NCBI GenBank assembly: GCA_965214795.1
Contig: OZ243976.1
Location: forward strand, 4,340,001 to 4,404,000
Length of the DNA stretch: 64,000 bases
Reading direction: 5' to 3'
From: JAJDXW01 sp965214795
Lineage (GTDB): Bacteria > Pseudomonadota > Gammaproteobacteria > HK1
Shown here one piece after another: positions 34,708-43,472 of this stretch. Numbering within the stretch: position 1 is the first letter of the stretch; every line of letters begins with the position of its first letter. A program made the position numbers and the translations under genes. A model generated the notes under the pieces. The model did no database searches. It worked only from the letters and a program-made list of their open reading frames with translations, and was not told the origin of the DNA.

Positions 34708-36237
34708 ATGACCGCCACCATCGATCACTTCGTCGGCGGCAAGCGGGTCGCCGCGAGCGGGAACCGGTTCGGCGACGTATTCGATCCCTCCACCGGTGCG
34801 GTTCAGGCGCGGGTCCCCCTCGCGTCCGACAGCGAGGTCGATGCCGCGGTCGCCGCGGCGCGCGCCGCCTTCCCGGACTGGGCGGCGACCGCACCCCCCG
34901 CCCGGGCGCGCATCCTGTTCCGGTTCCAGATGCGGCTGCGCGATCGGCTCGACGAGCTCGCCCGCATCGTGTCGTCCGAGCACGGCAAGACCCTCGACGA
35001 TGCCCGGGGCTCGGTCACCCGGGGAATCGAGGTCGTGGAGTTCGCCTGCGGGATCCCCCAGCTCCTCAAGGGCGAGCACAACGAGGGGGTCGCCTCCGGG
35101 ATCGACAGCTACTCCTTCCGCCAGCCCCTCGGGGTGTGTGCCGGGATCACGCCCTTCAACTTCCCCGCGATGGTGCCGATGTGGATGTTTCCCGTCGCGA
35201 TCGCGTGCGGCAACACCTTCGTCCTCAAGCCGTCCGAACGCGACCCGTCGGCCGCGGTGCGGATCGCGGAGCTCGCGGTCGAGGCCGGCCTGCCCGCGGG
35301 GGTCCTCAACGTCGTCCACGGCGACCGGGAGGCGGTGGACGCGCTCATCGCGCACCCGGACGTGGACGCGGTGAGCTTCGTCGGCTCCACTCCCATCGCC
35401 GAGCGGGTGTATCGGGCGGCCGCCCAGGCCGGCAAGCGCGTGCAGGCCCTCGGCGGAGCCAAGAACCACCTGGTGGTGATGCCCGACGCGGACCTTGACC
35501 AGACGGTGGAGGCCCTCATGGGCTCCGCGTACGGTTCGGCCGGCGAACGGTGCATGGCGGTATCGGTCGCGGTGGCGGTGGGCGACGAGGTGGCGGACGC
35601 CCTCGTCGATCGACTCGCTCCCCGCGTGCGGGACTTGCACATCGGCGCGTACCGCGATCCGGACGCGGAGATGGGCCCCCTGGTGACCGAGGCGCATCGG
35701 GGCCGGGTGACCAGCTACGTGGATGCAGGTGTGGAGGATGGCGCGGAGCTCGTGGTGGACGGGCGGGGAGTCGGCCCTGCGAACGGCGGCGACGGCGGCG
35801 GTGAAGGCGGCGACGGCAATGGAGGCTTCTACCTCGGCGGATGCCTCTTCGACCGGGTAAGGCCGGAGATGTCGATCTACACCGACGAGATCTTCGGCCC
35901 GGTGCTTTCCCTGGTGCGCGCGAAGAGCTACGAGGAGGCGCTCTCGCTCGTCAACGACCACGAGTACGGAAACGGAGCCGCGATCTTCACGCGGGACGGC
36001 GACACCGCGCGGGATTTCACGACCCGGGCGAAGATCGGGATGATCGGGGTCAACGTTCCGATCCCGGTCCCGTCCGCCTTCCACAGCTTCGGCGGATGGA
36101 AGCGGTCACTGTTCGGAGACCACTACGTGCACGGTCCGGAAGGGGTGCGGTTCTACACCCGCCTGAAGACGATCACCCAGCGCTGGCCTTCGGGGATCCG
36201 CGAGCAGGCCGACTTCAGCATTCCGACCCATCGCTGA
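34708..36237 (+). CDS. mmsA: CoA-acylating methylmalonate-semialdehyde dehydrogenase
   Basis: Oxidises methylmalonate or malonate semialdehyde with NAD+ and CoA to propionyl- or acetyl-CoA (valine, myo-inositol and beta-alanine breakdown). The 509-residue ALDH-fold protein has the MMSDH-specific GGAKNH segment in place of the usual ELGGK, the catalytic Cys in SAGERCMAVSV, and the C-terminal NVPIPVPSAFHSFGGWKRS. ATG at 34708 has a gcaggagag ribosome-binding site. An unusual Gly/Asp/Asn-rich insertion (around residues 355-372, GDGGGEGGDGNGG) lies where homologues have a short loop. Its 3' end overlaps the convergent cyclo-ligase gene by 23 bp. Confidence 0.93.
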   Translation: MTATIDHFVGGKRVAASGNRFGDVFDPSTGAVQARVPLASDSEVDAAVAAARAAFPDWAATAPPARARILFRFQMRLRDRLDELARIVSSEHGKTLDDARGSVTRGIEVVEFACGIPQLLKGEHNEGVASGIDSYSFRQPLGVCAGITPFNFPAMVPMWMFPVAIACGNTFVLKPSERDPSAAVRIAELAVEAGLPAGVLNVVHGDREAVDALIAHPDVDAVSFVGSTPIAERVYRAAAQAGKRVQALGGAKNHLVVMPDADLDQTVEALMGSAYGSAGERCMAVSVAVAVGDEVADALVDRLAPRVRDLHIGAYRDPDAEMGPLVTEAHRGRVTSYVDAGVEDGAELVVDGRGVGPANGGDGGGEGGDGNGGFYLGGCLFDRVRPEMSIYTDEIFGPVLSLVRAKSYEEALSLVNDHEYGNGAAIFTRDGDTARDFTTRAKIGMIGVNVPIPVPSAFHSFGGWKRSLFGDHYVHGPEGVRFYTRLKTITQRWPSGIREQADFSIPTHR

Positions 36238-36841
36238 CCCGCTCGACGGGAGAAGCGCCGCGCTCGGTGACCAGCCAGTCCATCACCGCGTCGCGCGGGC
36301 CGGCCGGGACTTCGGGGAACACCTGCGCGTCGTAGCAGAGTCCGGCCCTGACCGCGGGGGAACGCGCGAGCAGGCGATCGTAGTATCCCTTGCCGTGGCC
36401 GAGCCGCCGGCCGCTCCGGTCGAAGGCGAGCCCGGGGACGACCACGAGTTCGATCGCCCCGGGGGCGATCCGCCGCTCCGGCTCGCCCCGCCGGGCCGGC
36501 GGGGGCTCCGGAATGCCCCAGGTGCCGGGCTCGAGCTCGCGCACCGATTCGAGCCGCCAGAGCCCGAGGTTCTCTCCGTCGCACCAGGGCACGGCCACCC
36601 GCTTCCCTTCCGCGAGCGCGGCCTCGATCGCCGGGGCGGTGGCGAGCTCGGAGGGCATGCTCACGTACCACAGCACCGCTTCCGCCGACCGGTAGGGCGC
36701 CAGTGCGATAAGATGGCCGCACGCCGCTGCGGCGGCCTCCGCCCGGTTCCGCACCGCGTCTCGCGCGGCCGCCGCCGTGCGGCGAAGCTCGCGCTTGGCC
36801 GCCGCGAGCCGTTCGTCCCCCGTCGTCGGTTCGGTCCGCAT
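36215..36841 (-). CDS. 5-formyltetrahydrofolate cyclo-ligase
   Basis: ATP-dependent conversion of 5-formyl-THF to 5,10-methenyl-THF (YgfA/Fau family). The 208-residue protein has AKRELRRTAAAARDAV at the N-terminus and the conserved C-terminal LVVVPGLAFDRSGRRLGHGKGYYDRLLA. ATG at 36841 is 24 bp from the divergent folK-folP start, so both folate genes share a very short promoter region. The gene ends convergently inside the last codons of mmsA. In many gammaproteobacteria this gene lies near zapA and 6S RNA; neither is seen here. Confidence 0.92.
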   Translation of the reverse strand: MRTEPTTGDERLAAAKRELRRTAAAARDAVRNRAEAAAAACGHLIALAPYRSAEAVLWYVSMPSELATAPAIEAALAEGKRVAVPWCDGENLGLWRLESVRELEPGTWGIPEPPPARRGEPERRIAPGAIELVVVPGLAFDRSGRRLGHGKGYYDRLLARSPAVRAGLCYDAQVFPEVPAGPRDAVMDWLVTERGASPVERVSDGSEC

Positions 36842-36865
36842 CGCACCCCCGGAGAGATTCCGCGC

Positions 36866-38203
36866 ATGGAAGTGTACTTCGGCCTCGGCTCGAACCAGGC
36901 AGACCGGGCCGCTCATCTCGAAGAGGCGCTCCGGGAGCTCGGGCGGGCCGGCGCGCGGGACCTGGCCGTATCGCCGGTCGTCGAGTCTCCCGCCCTCCTC
37001 CCGCCCGGCGCGCCGGCGGGCTGGAACCGGCCCTTCCTCAACCTGGTCGCCCGAGCCCGGGTCCCGCGCGCCCGCCCCGCCGACTGGCACCGTGCGATCA
37101 AGTCCATCGAAGCGCGGCTCGGGCGCGATCTCTCCGCCTCGCGCTGGTCGCCCCGCCCGGTCGACGTCGACATTCTTCTGTGGGGCCGCCGCACGATCCG
37201 GACCGAGCACCTCACCATCCCCCACCCGGAGATTCTGGAACGGAGCTTCGTCCTCACCCCCCTCGCCCATCTCGCCCCGCGGATGACCATCCCGGGACAG
37301 GGCGACACCACCATCCTCGAGTGGTCGGGACGGGTCCGGCCGATTCCGCTCTGGATGGGGATCGTCAACTGCACCCCCGATTCGTTCTCGGACGGCGGCG
37401 CGTTCGACCCGGACCGCCTCGCCGCCACCGTGGACGGGCTCACCGCGGCGGGCGCGCACTGCCTCGACCTCGGGGCGGAGTCGACCCGTCCGGGAGCCCG
37501 CCCCGTGTCGCCGGAAGAGGAGTGGGCGCGGCTCGAAGGCCCGCTTCGCGAGGTGCTTTCCTGCTTCCGCGGCCTCCGTGTCCGTCCGCGGGTGAGCGTG
37601 GACACCCGCCACCCGGAGGTCGCGGAGCGCGCGCTCGTCCTCGGGGCGGACATGGTGAACGACGTCTCCGGCCTCGGCACCCCGCCGATGCGCCGCCTCG
37701 CCCGCGAGAGCGGCGCCGAATGGGTGGCCGTGCACACGGTGAGCGTCCCCGCCGATCCGGCCCGCCGGCTCCCTCCACAGCCGTCGGCGGCGGACGCGCT
37801 CGTGGGCTGGCTCGCCGAACGGCGCCGCGAATGGGAGGCCGCCGGCCTCGACCCGGCGCGGATCCTGTTCGACCCCGGGATCGGCTTCGGAAAGGACACC
37901 CTGCAGGCCCTCGACCTGCTCGGATCGGTGGCGCGGTTCCGGGCGGAGGGCTTCCGGGTGCTCGTCGGGCATTCCCGCAAGGTCTGGTACGGCGGCGGCG
38001 GGCCGCCCGCCGCGGAGCGGGACCCGGAGACCGTCGGCGCGTCCCTCGCCCTCGCCGCGCGCGGGGTCGAGGTGCTGCGGGTCCACGACGTGGCCCTGCA
38101 TGCCCGCGCCTATCGTTCCTGGGCGCACGTCGCGGAGCCGCCCCCGCCGGCCACGGCCGCGCGGCCCGGCGTGGATAACCAGTGGCATCGTCCGGCCGGG
38201 TAG
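36866..38203 (+). CDS. Fused HPPK-dihydropteroate synthase (FolK-FolP)
   Basis: Bifunctional folate enzyme of 445 residues. Residues 1-155 are HPPK (6-hydroxymethyl-dihydropterin pyrophosphokinase): YFGLGSNQADR and RWSPRPVDVDILLWG with the metal-binding Asp pair, then HPEILERSFVLTPL. From about residue 160 the DHPS barrel begins: MGIVNCTPDSFSDGG, LGAESTRPGARPV, VNDVSGLG, FDPGIGFGKD and VGHSRK. The two activities are consecutive steps, separate in most bacteria but fused in fungi, plants and some bacteria. The reading frame crosses the junction without interruption. ATG at 36866. Confidence 0.93.
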   Translation: MEVYFGLGSNQADRAAHLEEALRELGRAGARDLAVSPVVESPALLPPGAPAGWNRPFLNLVARARVPRARPADWHRAIKSIEARLGRDLSASRWSPRPVDVDILLWGRRTIRTEHLTIPHPEILERSFVLTPLAHLAPRMTIPGQGDTTILEWSGRVRPIPLWMGIVNCTPDSFSDGGAFDPDRLAATVDGLTAAGAHCLDLGAESTRPGARPVSPEEEWARLEGPLREVLSCFRGLRVRPRVSVDTRHPEVAERALVLGADMVNDVSGLGTPPMRRLARESGAEWVAVHTVSVPADPARRLPPQPSAADALVGWLAERRREWEAAGLDPARILFDPGIGFGKDTLQALDLLGSVARFRAEGFRVLVGHSRKVWYGGGGPPAAERDPETVGASLALAARGVEVLRVHDVALHARAYRSWAHVAEPPPPATAARPGVDNQWHRPAG

Positions 38204-38626
38204 CACGGGCATCGTCCGCTTCGACCCGGCGCATCAGCGGGAGGAACCCGATGGAACCCGATGCCAGGTGTCATCCGCACCGCGACCCGGCACGAAGGCA
38301 CCGAGGACCACCACGTCCGGCACCGCCGAGAAGCCGTGCGAGACCACCGCGCCCTCCGGCGCTACAGTCGGGAATCCTGATTACGCACAATCCTCGGCCC
38401 GCTTGGGACCGGACGAGCGACCGGCTTCGGAAGCCCGCCGGCGAGCACAAAACGACCGTCCGGCCAGCCGGAAGGGTCGCAGCGCCTCGACCGGACCCGG
38501 GAATGCGCGGCCCGCCGGTCGAAGGCCGAGCACCGCGTGAATCCGCGGACACCCGATGGGAAACCGGCCCGGACGATCGAGCCGTCTGCCCGGCGGTGAC
38601 GGCCCGGGCGCCGGGAGGATAGCGGG
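38204..38626. other. Gap between folK-folP and alpha/beta hydrolase
   Basis: About 420 bp with no supported gene, RNA or repeat. Short open frames on both strands have only GC-driven composition. The downstream promoter for the hydrolase-amidohydrolase pair is presumably here, but no clear elements are seen. Confidence 0.5.
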
Positions 38627-39400
38627 GTGACCGACGTCCGGCTCGGGAGCATGGTTGCGGAGCGCCACGGTGCGGGGCCGGCGGTGGTGATGGTGCACGG
38701 CCTCGGCGGCAGCTCCGGGAGCTTCGAGACCCTGATGCCGGCCCTCGGCGGGTTCTGCGTGCTCCGCCCCGACCTCCCCGGTGCGGGCCGCTCGGCCCCT
38801 CGGCCCGGGCGCCCGGGCCTCGCGGGGCTGGTGGCGGCGGTGCGCGAGTGCGGGCGGGCGGCGGGAATGTCGCGCACCCACCTCGTGGGCCACTCGATGG
38901 GCGCCCTCCTCTGCCAGCACATCGCGGCGGCCACGCCCGAGACGGTCTCGAGCCTCACCCTCTTCGGCGCTCTCCTCGAGCCGGCGCCGGCCGCACGCGC
39001 CGCCCTCGCGGAGCGGGCCCGCGAGGCACGCGCCTCGGGCATGGCCGGGATCGCGGACGCGGTGTCCGCGGGAAGCCTCGGCCCCGATGCGGCGGGCGGG
39101 ACGGCCTCCGCGTTCGTGCGCGAGTCCCTCCTTCGCCAGAGCCCGGCCGGCTACGCGGCGCACTGCGAGGCGCTCGCCGCCGCACGCGCCGCCCGTCACG
39201 CGGCGATCCGCTGTCCCACCCTGCTCGTCCACGGAGCGGTCGACCCGGTGGCACCGCCGACGATGGCGAAGCGGCTCCGGGACTCCATCGACGGCGCTCG
39301 TCTGGTGGCGATTCCCGGCGTCGGCCACTGGCCGATGCTGGAAGCGCCGGCCCGCGCGGCCGAGCTTCTCCGGGAGCACCTCAGGGCCGCGCCGGGTTGA
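38627..39400 (+). CDS. Alpha/beta hydrolase
   Basis: A 257-residue serine hydrolase with the oxyanion region VVMVHGLGGSSGSF, nucleophile elbow GHSMGALLC (catalytic Ser), the late acid in LLVHGAVDPVAP, and the catalytic His in IPGVGHWPMLEAP. Similar enzymes cleave lactones (3-oxoadipate enol-lactonase type), esters or C-C bonds. Start is GTG at 38627. About 95 bp upstream of the amidohydrolase gene in the same direction, so probably co-transcribed. No signal peptide; cytoplasmic. Confidence 0.88.
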   Translation: MTDVRLGSMVAERHGAGPAVVMVHGLGGSSGSFETLMPALGGFCVLRPDLPGAGRSAPRPGRPGLAGLVAAVRECGRAAGMSRTHLVGHSMGALLCQHIAAATPETVSSLTLFGALLEPAPAARAALAERAREARASGMAGIADAVSAGSLGPDAAGGTASAFVRESLLRQSPAGYAAHCEALAAARAARHAAIRCPTLLVHGAVDPVAPPTMAKRLRDSIDGARLVAIPGVGHWPMLEAPARAAELLREHLRAAPG

Positions 39401-39493
39401 TACCATCACCACCACCTCGAACGAAGCTCGAACCAGCTCGGGAATCGACCGGGGGCCGGCATCAAGCACGACAGAGAACCGGGAGGACGAATC

Positions 39494-40828
39494 ATGGCGG
39501 AACGAATGGACCCGTGGAGCGGCCGGCGCGCGAGCGGCGGCGACGACGACGAGATCACCTTCACCAACGTCCGCATCCTCGACGGCACCGGCGAACGCCC
39601 CTACCCGGGCGAGGTGACGGTGGCCGGGAACCGGATCCGGAGCATCACCCGCTCGGGAACCGGATACCAGTGGAACACCAACGGAGGACAACGCATCGAC
39701 GGCCGCGGCGCGACCCTCATGCCGGGCCTCGTCGACGCCCACCTGCACCTGAGCTGGAACAATGCGCCGGGCATCGATCCCATCCAGATGATGCCCATCG
39801 AGGAGCACATGCTCTCGACCATCGAGATGGCCAAGGTCATGATCGACGCGGGGTTCACGGCCGGGCGGGGGGCGGCGGCGGCCAAACCGCGCCTCGACGT
39901 GGTGGCGCGCGACGCGATCAACGCGGGCCGCTTTCCCGGCCCCCGCTACACGGCGGCCGGCCCCGAGATCACGACGACGGGCGGGCTCGGCGACGCGGCG
40001 CCCCCCCACATCCCGCACGAGGGGCTCAACCTCGGCCTCGTCGTCTCCGGTCCGGAGCACGTGCGGCACACCGTCCGCACCCTCATCAAGTACGGGGTGG
40101 ACACCATCAAGCTCAATCTCTCGGGCGAGGAGATCACCGCCACCAAGGCGGAGGAGACGCCGATGGCGGACGAGGAGATCGCCATGGCGGTGAGCGAGGC
40201 GCGCCGGCGCAACAAGAGCCTCGCCGCCCACGCGCGCTCCTCGGAGTCGATCAAGCAGTGCGTGCGCTACGGCATCGAGTACATCTACCACGCCTCTTTC
40301 GCCGACAGCGAAGCCCTCGACCTGCTCGAGGCGAACAAGGACAAGCACTTCGTCGCGCCCGGGCTCGCTTGGCTCATCGGCGTCGCGCGCCACGCGGGCG
40401 AATGGGGGATCAAGCCCGGCACCCCGATGACCATCGCCTACGAGCGCGAGCTCGAGAACGCGGTCGAGACCATGAAGGAGATGCACCGGCGCGGCATCCG
40501 GGTGCTCATCGGCGGCGACTACGGCTTCGCCTGGACCCCGATGGGGACGAACGCCAAGGACTTCGAGTACTTCGTCGACCTGCTCGGCATGTCGCCGATG
40601 GAGGCGATCCAGGCCGGCACCCGCCACGGCGGCGAGATCATGGGCATGGGGAACGAGCTCGGGCTCGTCCGCGAGGGCTACCTCGCCGACCTGCTGCTGG
40701 TGGACGGGGACCCGAGCACGGACGTGCGCGTCCTCCAGGACCAGAGCCGCCTCCTCGCGATCATGAAGGACGGCAAGTTCCACAAGGCGCCCGAGAACGG
40801 AGCGGTGTACATGCGCCTCACCGCCTGA
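39494..40828 (+). CDS. Amidohydrolase (metal-dependent, imidazolonepropionase/prolidase-like branch)
   Basis: A 444-residue member of the amidohydrolase superfamily: N-terminal beta-sandwich (ITFTNVRILDGTG), metal pair in GLVDAHLHL, a candidate carbamylated lysine in DTIKLNLSGEE, His in LAAHARS and YIYHASF, and the catalytic Asp in LIGGDYGFAW; the C-terminal GYLADLLLVDGDP closes the sandwich. Typical of proteins that hydrolyse amides, lactams or dipeptides. No signal peptide. Substrate unknown. It follows the alpha/beta hydrolase and precedes a GC-rich hairpin. Confidence 0.88.
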   Translation: MAERMDPWSGRRASGGDDDEITFTNVRILDGTGERPYPGEVTVAGNRIRSITRSGTGYQWNTNGGQRIDGRGATLMPGLVDAHLHLSWNNAPGIDPIQMMPIEEHMLSTIEMAKVMIDAGFTAGRGAAAAKPRLDVVARDAINAGRFPGPRYTAAGPEITTTGGLGDAAPPHIPHEGLNLGLVVSGPEHVRHTVRTLIKYGVDTIKLNLSGEEITATKAEETPMADEEIAMAVSEARRRNKSLAAHARSSESIKQCVRYGIEYIYHASFADSEALDLLEANKDKHFVAPGLAWLIGVARHAGEWGIKPGTPMTIAYERELENAVETMKEMHRRGIRVLIGGDYGFAWTPMGTNAKDFEYFVDLLGMSPMEAIQAGTRHGGEIMGMGNELGLVREGYLADLLLVDGDPSTDVRVLQDQSRLLAIMKDGKFHKAPENGAVYMRLTA

Positions 40829-41148
40829 CGCGGGAAGGAGACGGAAGCACGCGGCCCCGGGCCGGGGCCGGGGCTGGGACCGACTTTGCGAAGGGCACTT
40901 GCAGTCATCACTCGACAGCCTCGCAGCGATCCCCTGGCGTCGGACCACGCCTCGCTCTTCCGGCCCGCCCAGGACCGGCAGGCCGTTTGGCAGCAGGCGT
41001 GAGCCGACATCGCACCGGGTGGCCGCCGCCGGCTTCGCACGGTGTGCGGGTTCGTCAAGCTATGTATATGAGCCCCTTGCGAAGCCGTCCCCCGGAAGCG
41101 CATGGGAGGGTTGCGGGGAGATGACCGCGCAAGCCGTCGATCAGAACG
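40829..41148. other. Gap between amidohydrolase and convergent yoeB
   Basis: About 320 bp between two convergent transcription units. Apart from the hairpin at 40853-40869 nothing is recognisable. A short AT-richer stretch (gctatgtatatgag near 41060) stands out from the surrounding GC-rich DNA and may mark the edge of the imported toxin-antitoxin segment. Confidence 0.45.
40853..40869. terminator. GC-rich hairpin after amidohydrolase gene
   Basis: Arms ggccccg and cggggcc pair perfectly around a 3-nt loop 25 bp after the stop. No T-run follows, so termination is plausible but unproven. The remainder of 40829-41148 shows no gene. Confidence 0.35.
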
Positions 41149-41403
41149 TCAATAGCGATGGCGGCACTGCGCGACCAACACGGCGTCGTTTTCCACCTTG
41201 TAGACGAGGCGGTGCTCGCTGTCGATTCGACGAGACCAGTACCCCGTCAGGCCGTGTCGCAGGGGTTCAGGCTTGCCGACGCCATCGTGCGGGGAGCGAA
41301 GAATGTCCTGTATCAGGGTGTTGATTCGCTTGAGCCGCTTTCGGTCCGTCGTCTGCCAATGGAGATAGTCGCGCCATGCATGCTCGGAGAAGACCAGCCT
41401 CAC
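41149..41403 (-). CDS. yoeB: YoeB-type ribosome-dependent mRNA interferase toxin
   Basis: RelE-superfamily toxin of 84 residues, the same length as E. coli YoeB, with W10, K44-P45-E46, SRRI and EHRLVY all aligned. The general base Glu46 and Arg65 are conserved. The C-terminus reads CRHRY instead of the usual CRYHY, so the catalytic His83 position holds Arg and a His occupies position 82; activity may be altered. ATG overlaps the yefM stop (ATGA), so translation is coupled. The protein cleaves mRNA at the ribosomal A site in family members. Confidence 0.92.
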   Translation of the reverse strand: MRLVFSEHAWRDYLHWQTTDRKRLKRINTLIQDILRSPHDGVGKPEPLRHGLTGYWSRRIDSEHRLVYKVENDAVLVAQCRHRY

Positions 41404-41651
41404 TCAACGAGTTCCTTCTCCATGCCCGCGCCGGATTCGAGCTCGGCAATCGACTGAAGGAGCCTGCGCGCATTCTTCGGGCTGCGGAGCAGATAGGCGG
41501 TCTCCTCGAAGGCGTGATAGTCGTCCAGCGACATCATGACCACCGATCCGGCGTTCCTTCGCGTGATCACCACCGGCGCGTGGTCGTCGCAGACCTTGTC
41601 CAGGGTCTTGGCAAACCGCGCGCGCGCCTCGGAGCAGGTGATGGTGTCCAT
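41400..41651 (-). CDS. yefM: YefM/Phd-family antitoxin
   Basis: An 83-residue antitoxin with the Phd/YefM N-terminal DNA-binding fold (TCSEARARFAKTLDKVCDDHAPVVITRR, VVMMSLDDYHAFEETAYLL) and a C-terminal toxin-wrapping helix (KNARRLLQSIAELESG). ATG at 41651 fits family starts; longer in-frame starts upstream would pass through the operator. TGTACA-type sites 22-40 bp upstream support autoregulation. Confidence 0.92.
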   Translation of the reverse strand: MDTITCSEARARFAKTLDKVCDDHAPVVITRRNAGSVVMMSLDDYHAFEETAYLLRSPKNARRLLQSIAELESGAGMEKELVE

Positions 41652-41672
41652 GGGAGTCGATTCCGGCGGGAA

Positions 41673-41692
41673 TTGTACGGCCGATTGTACAG
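41673..41692 (-). promoter_or_regulatory. Probable YefM-YoeB operator (paired TGTAC sites)
   Basis: The sequence attgtacggccgattgtaca carries a TGTACG half-match at 41674-41679 and a perfect TGTACA palindrome at 41686-41691, 12 bp apart. Characterised YefM-YoeB operators contain core TGTACA palindromes, one long and one short. Position just ahead of yefM is as expected. Confidence 0.7.
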
Positions 41693-41866
41693 TTCGGATC
41701 ATGCATGGCAAGCGGCTTCCACGAAGTATTCGATCCCGGCGAATCCCGGACACCGATCCCGGACGTGCTCCGGCTTCCACCGGGTGCCGCCGGGCCGCGG
41801 GCCGGCCGGTAACGGAACCCCCCGGCCGCCCGGGTCCGGGACGCCCTCCGCGAAGGAAGGGGTGGA

Positions 41867-43231
41867 ATGACAAGCGATGAGATTCTCGTCAGGGGCGGGC
41901 GAATCGAGGACGCCGACCCCGACTTCGGGTACCTGCCCGGCTTCGGGAACAACCACTCGACGGAGGCCGAAGACGGGGCCCTGCCCGTCGGCCGCAACTC
42001 CCCGCAACGCCCGCCGCTCGGGCTCTATGCCGAGCAGATCAGCGGAACCGCGTTCACCGTGCCGCGAGCGGGGAACCGGCGCTCGTGGCTCTACCGGATC
42101 CTTCCGTCGGTGAAGCACGAGCGGGGTTTCGGGGAGGTGGACGCGGGCCGCCTCCGAACCGCACCGTGCCGCGAGAGCGCCCTTGCAGCCATGCCGCTTC
42201 GCTGGCATCCGATCCCGATCCCGGCCGACGGGAAGACGGACTTCCTCGCCGGGCTTCGCACGATCGCGGCTGGCGGCGACGCGGCGATGCAGGCCGGCAT
42301 GGCGAGCCACGTCTTCGTGGCGGACGCCTCCATGCACCGCCGGTACTTCCAGAATGCGGACGGCGAGCTTCTGGTGGTGCCGCAGCAGAACCGGATGAGG
42401 TTCCTCACCGAGTTCGGCATCCTCGTCGCGGAACCGGGCGAGATCGTGATCATCCCGCGGGGCGTGAAGTTCCGCGTCGAGCTGGTGGACGGCCCCGTCC
42501 GCGGCTACGTCTGCGAGAACTACGGCACCCCGCTCACCCTGCCCGAACGCGGACCCGTCGGCGCCAACTGCCTCGCGAACGAGCGGGACTTCCTGTACCC
42601 GGCCGCGGCGTACGAGGAGGTCGAGGAGGAGTGCGAGCTCTACTGCAAGACCCGGGGGCGGATGTTCCGGGCGGTGCTGCCGCACTCGCCCCTCGACGTG
42701 GTGGCCTGGCACGGCAACCACGCGCCCTTCCGCTACGATCTCCGCCGCTTCTCCCCCGTCGGCGCGACCCTGTTCGACCACCCGGACCCGTCGATCTTCA
42801 CCGTCCTCACCGCCCCGTCGGACACCCCGGGCACCGCCAACGTCGATTTCGTCGTCTTCCCGGAACGCTGGCTCGTGATGGAGGACACCTTCCGCCCGCC
42901 CTGGTTCCACCGGAACGTCATGAGCGAGTTCATGGGCCTCGTCCACGGGGTGTACGACGCCAAGCCGGCGGGCGGGTTCGTGCCGGGCGCGATGAGCCTC
43001 CACAACGCGCTCGTCGCCCACGGGCCGGACACGGAGGCATTCGAGCGTGCGAGCACGAAGGCCCCCCTCGATCCCGAACGGCTCACCGGGACCCTGGCGT
43101 TCATGTTCGAGACCCGCTACCCGCTCGAGCCGACCGCCTACGCATCCGCCCTCGACCGGATCGACACCGCCTACCCGGACTGCTGGGACGGTCTCGCGCG
43201 CAACTTCCGGGCGCCCGCGCGGACCCGCTGA
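41867..43231 (+). CDS. hmgA: Homogentisate 1,2-dioxygenase
   Basis: Opens the ring of homogentisate to maleylacetoacetate in tyrosine and phenylalanine catabolism. The 454-residue protein has the family opening YLPGFGNNHSTEA, LYAEQISGTAFT, the central PRGVKFRVEL cupin strand, and the iron-ligand region PPWFHRNVMSEFMG (His and Glu) with the late His in SLHNALVAHGPDT. Start ATG is preceded by aaggggtgg. Unusually, no fumarylacetoacetase or maleylacetoacetate isomerase gene follows; the next genes are an oppositely oriented amino-acid transporter. Confidence 0.95.
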   Translation: MTSDEILVRGGRIEDADPDFGYLPGFGNNHSTEAEDGALPVGRNSPQRPPLGLYAEQISGTAFTVPRAGNRRSWLYRILPSVKHERGFGEVDAGRLRTAPCRESALAAMPLRWHPIPIPADGKTDFLAGLRTIAAGGDAAMQAGMASHVFVADASMHRRYFQNADGELLVVPQQNRMRFLTEFGILVAEPGEIVIIPRGVKFRVELVDGPVRGYVCENYGTPLTLPERGPVGANCLANERDFLYPAAAYEEVEEECELYCKTRGRMFRAVLPHSPLDVVAWHGNHAPFRYDLRRFSPVGATLFDHPDPSIFTVLTAPSDTPGTANVDFVVFPERWLVMEDTFRPPWFHRNVMSEFMGLVHGVYDAKPAGGFVPGAMSLHNALVAHGPDTEAFERASTKAPLDPERLTGTLAFMFETRYPLEPTAYASALDRIDTAYPDCWDGLARNFRAPARTR

Positions 43232-43472
43232 TTCCTGCTCTTCCCGCCGGCCGGCCCGCCGGGTCATTTCACGCTACGGTTCAAGCCCCGGGCAGGTCGG
43301 ATTGGCGAAGCGGTATCCGACCGGAGCGCCGCCATTCAATGTCGGGCCATGCCTTCGGCCCGCCCGTCCTGCCGCGTACCTCCGTCCGGCCCGCTCTCCC
43401 CCGGAAAGGCGGGCCGAGTCAGGCGAGAAACGGAATTCCTCCGCCGCGGCCGCCGCGGAGGACGCGGCCGGA

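Noticed and set aside
38271..38552. Minus-strand open frame in the gap after folK-folP
   Set aside because: Gly/Arg-rich composition only, no family resemblance, no ribosome-binding site.
5152..43280. Short similarity between 5152-5175 (catttcgcgctacggt) and 43262-43280 (catttcacgctacggt)
   Set aside because: Only about 15 matching bases in two intergenic regions, with no flanking similarity; could be chance or a binding site, not enough to call.
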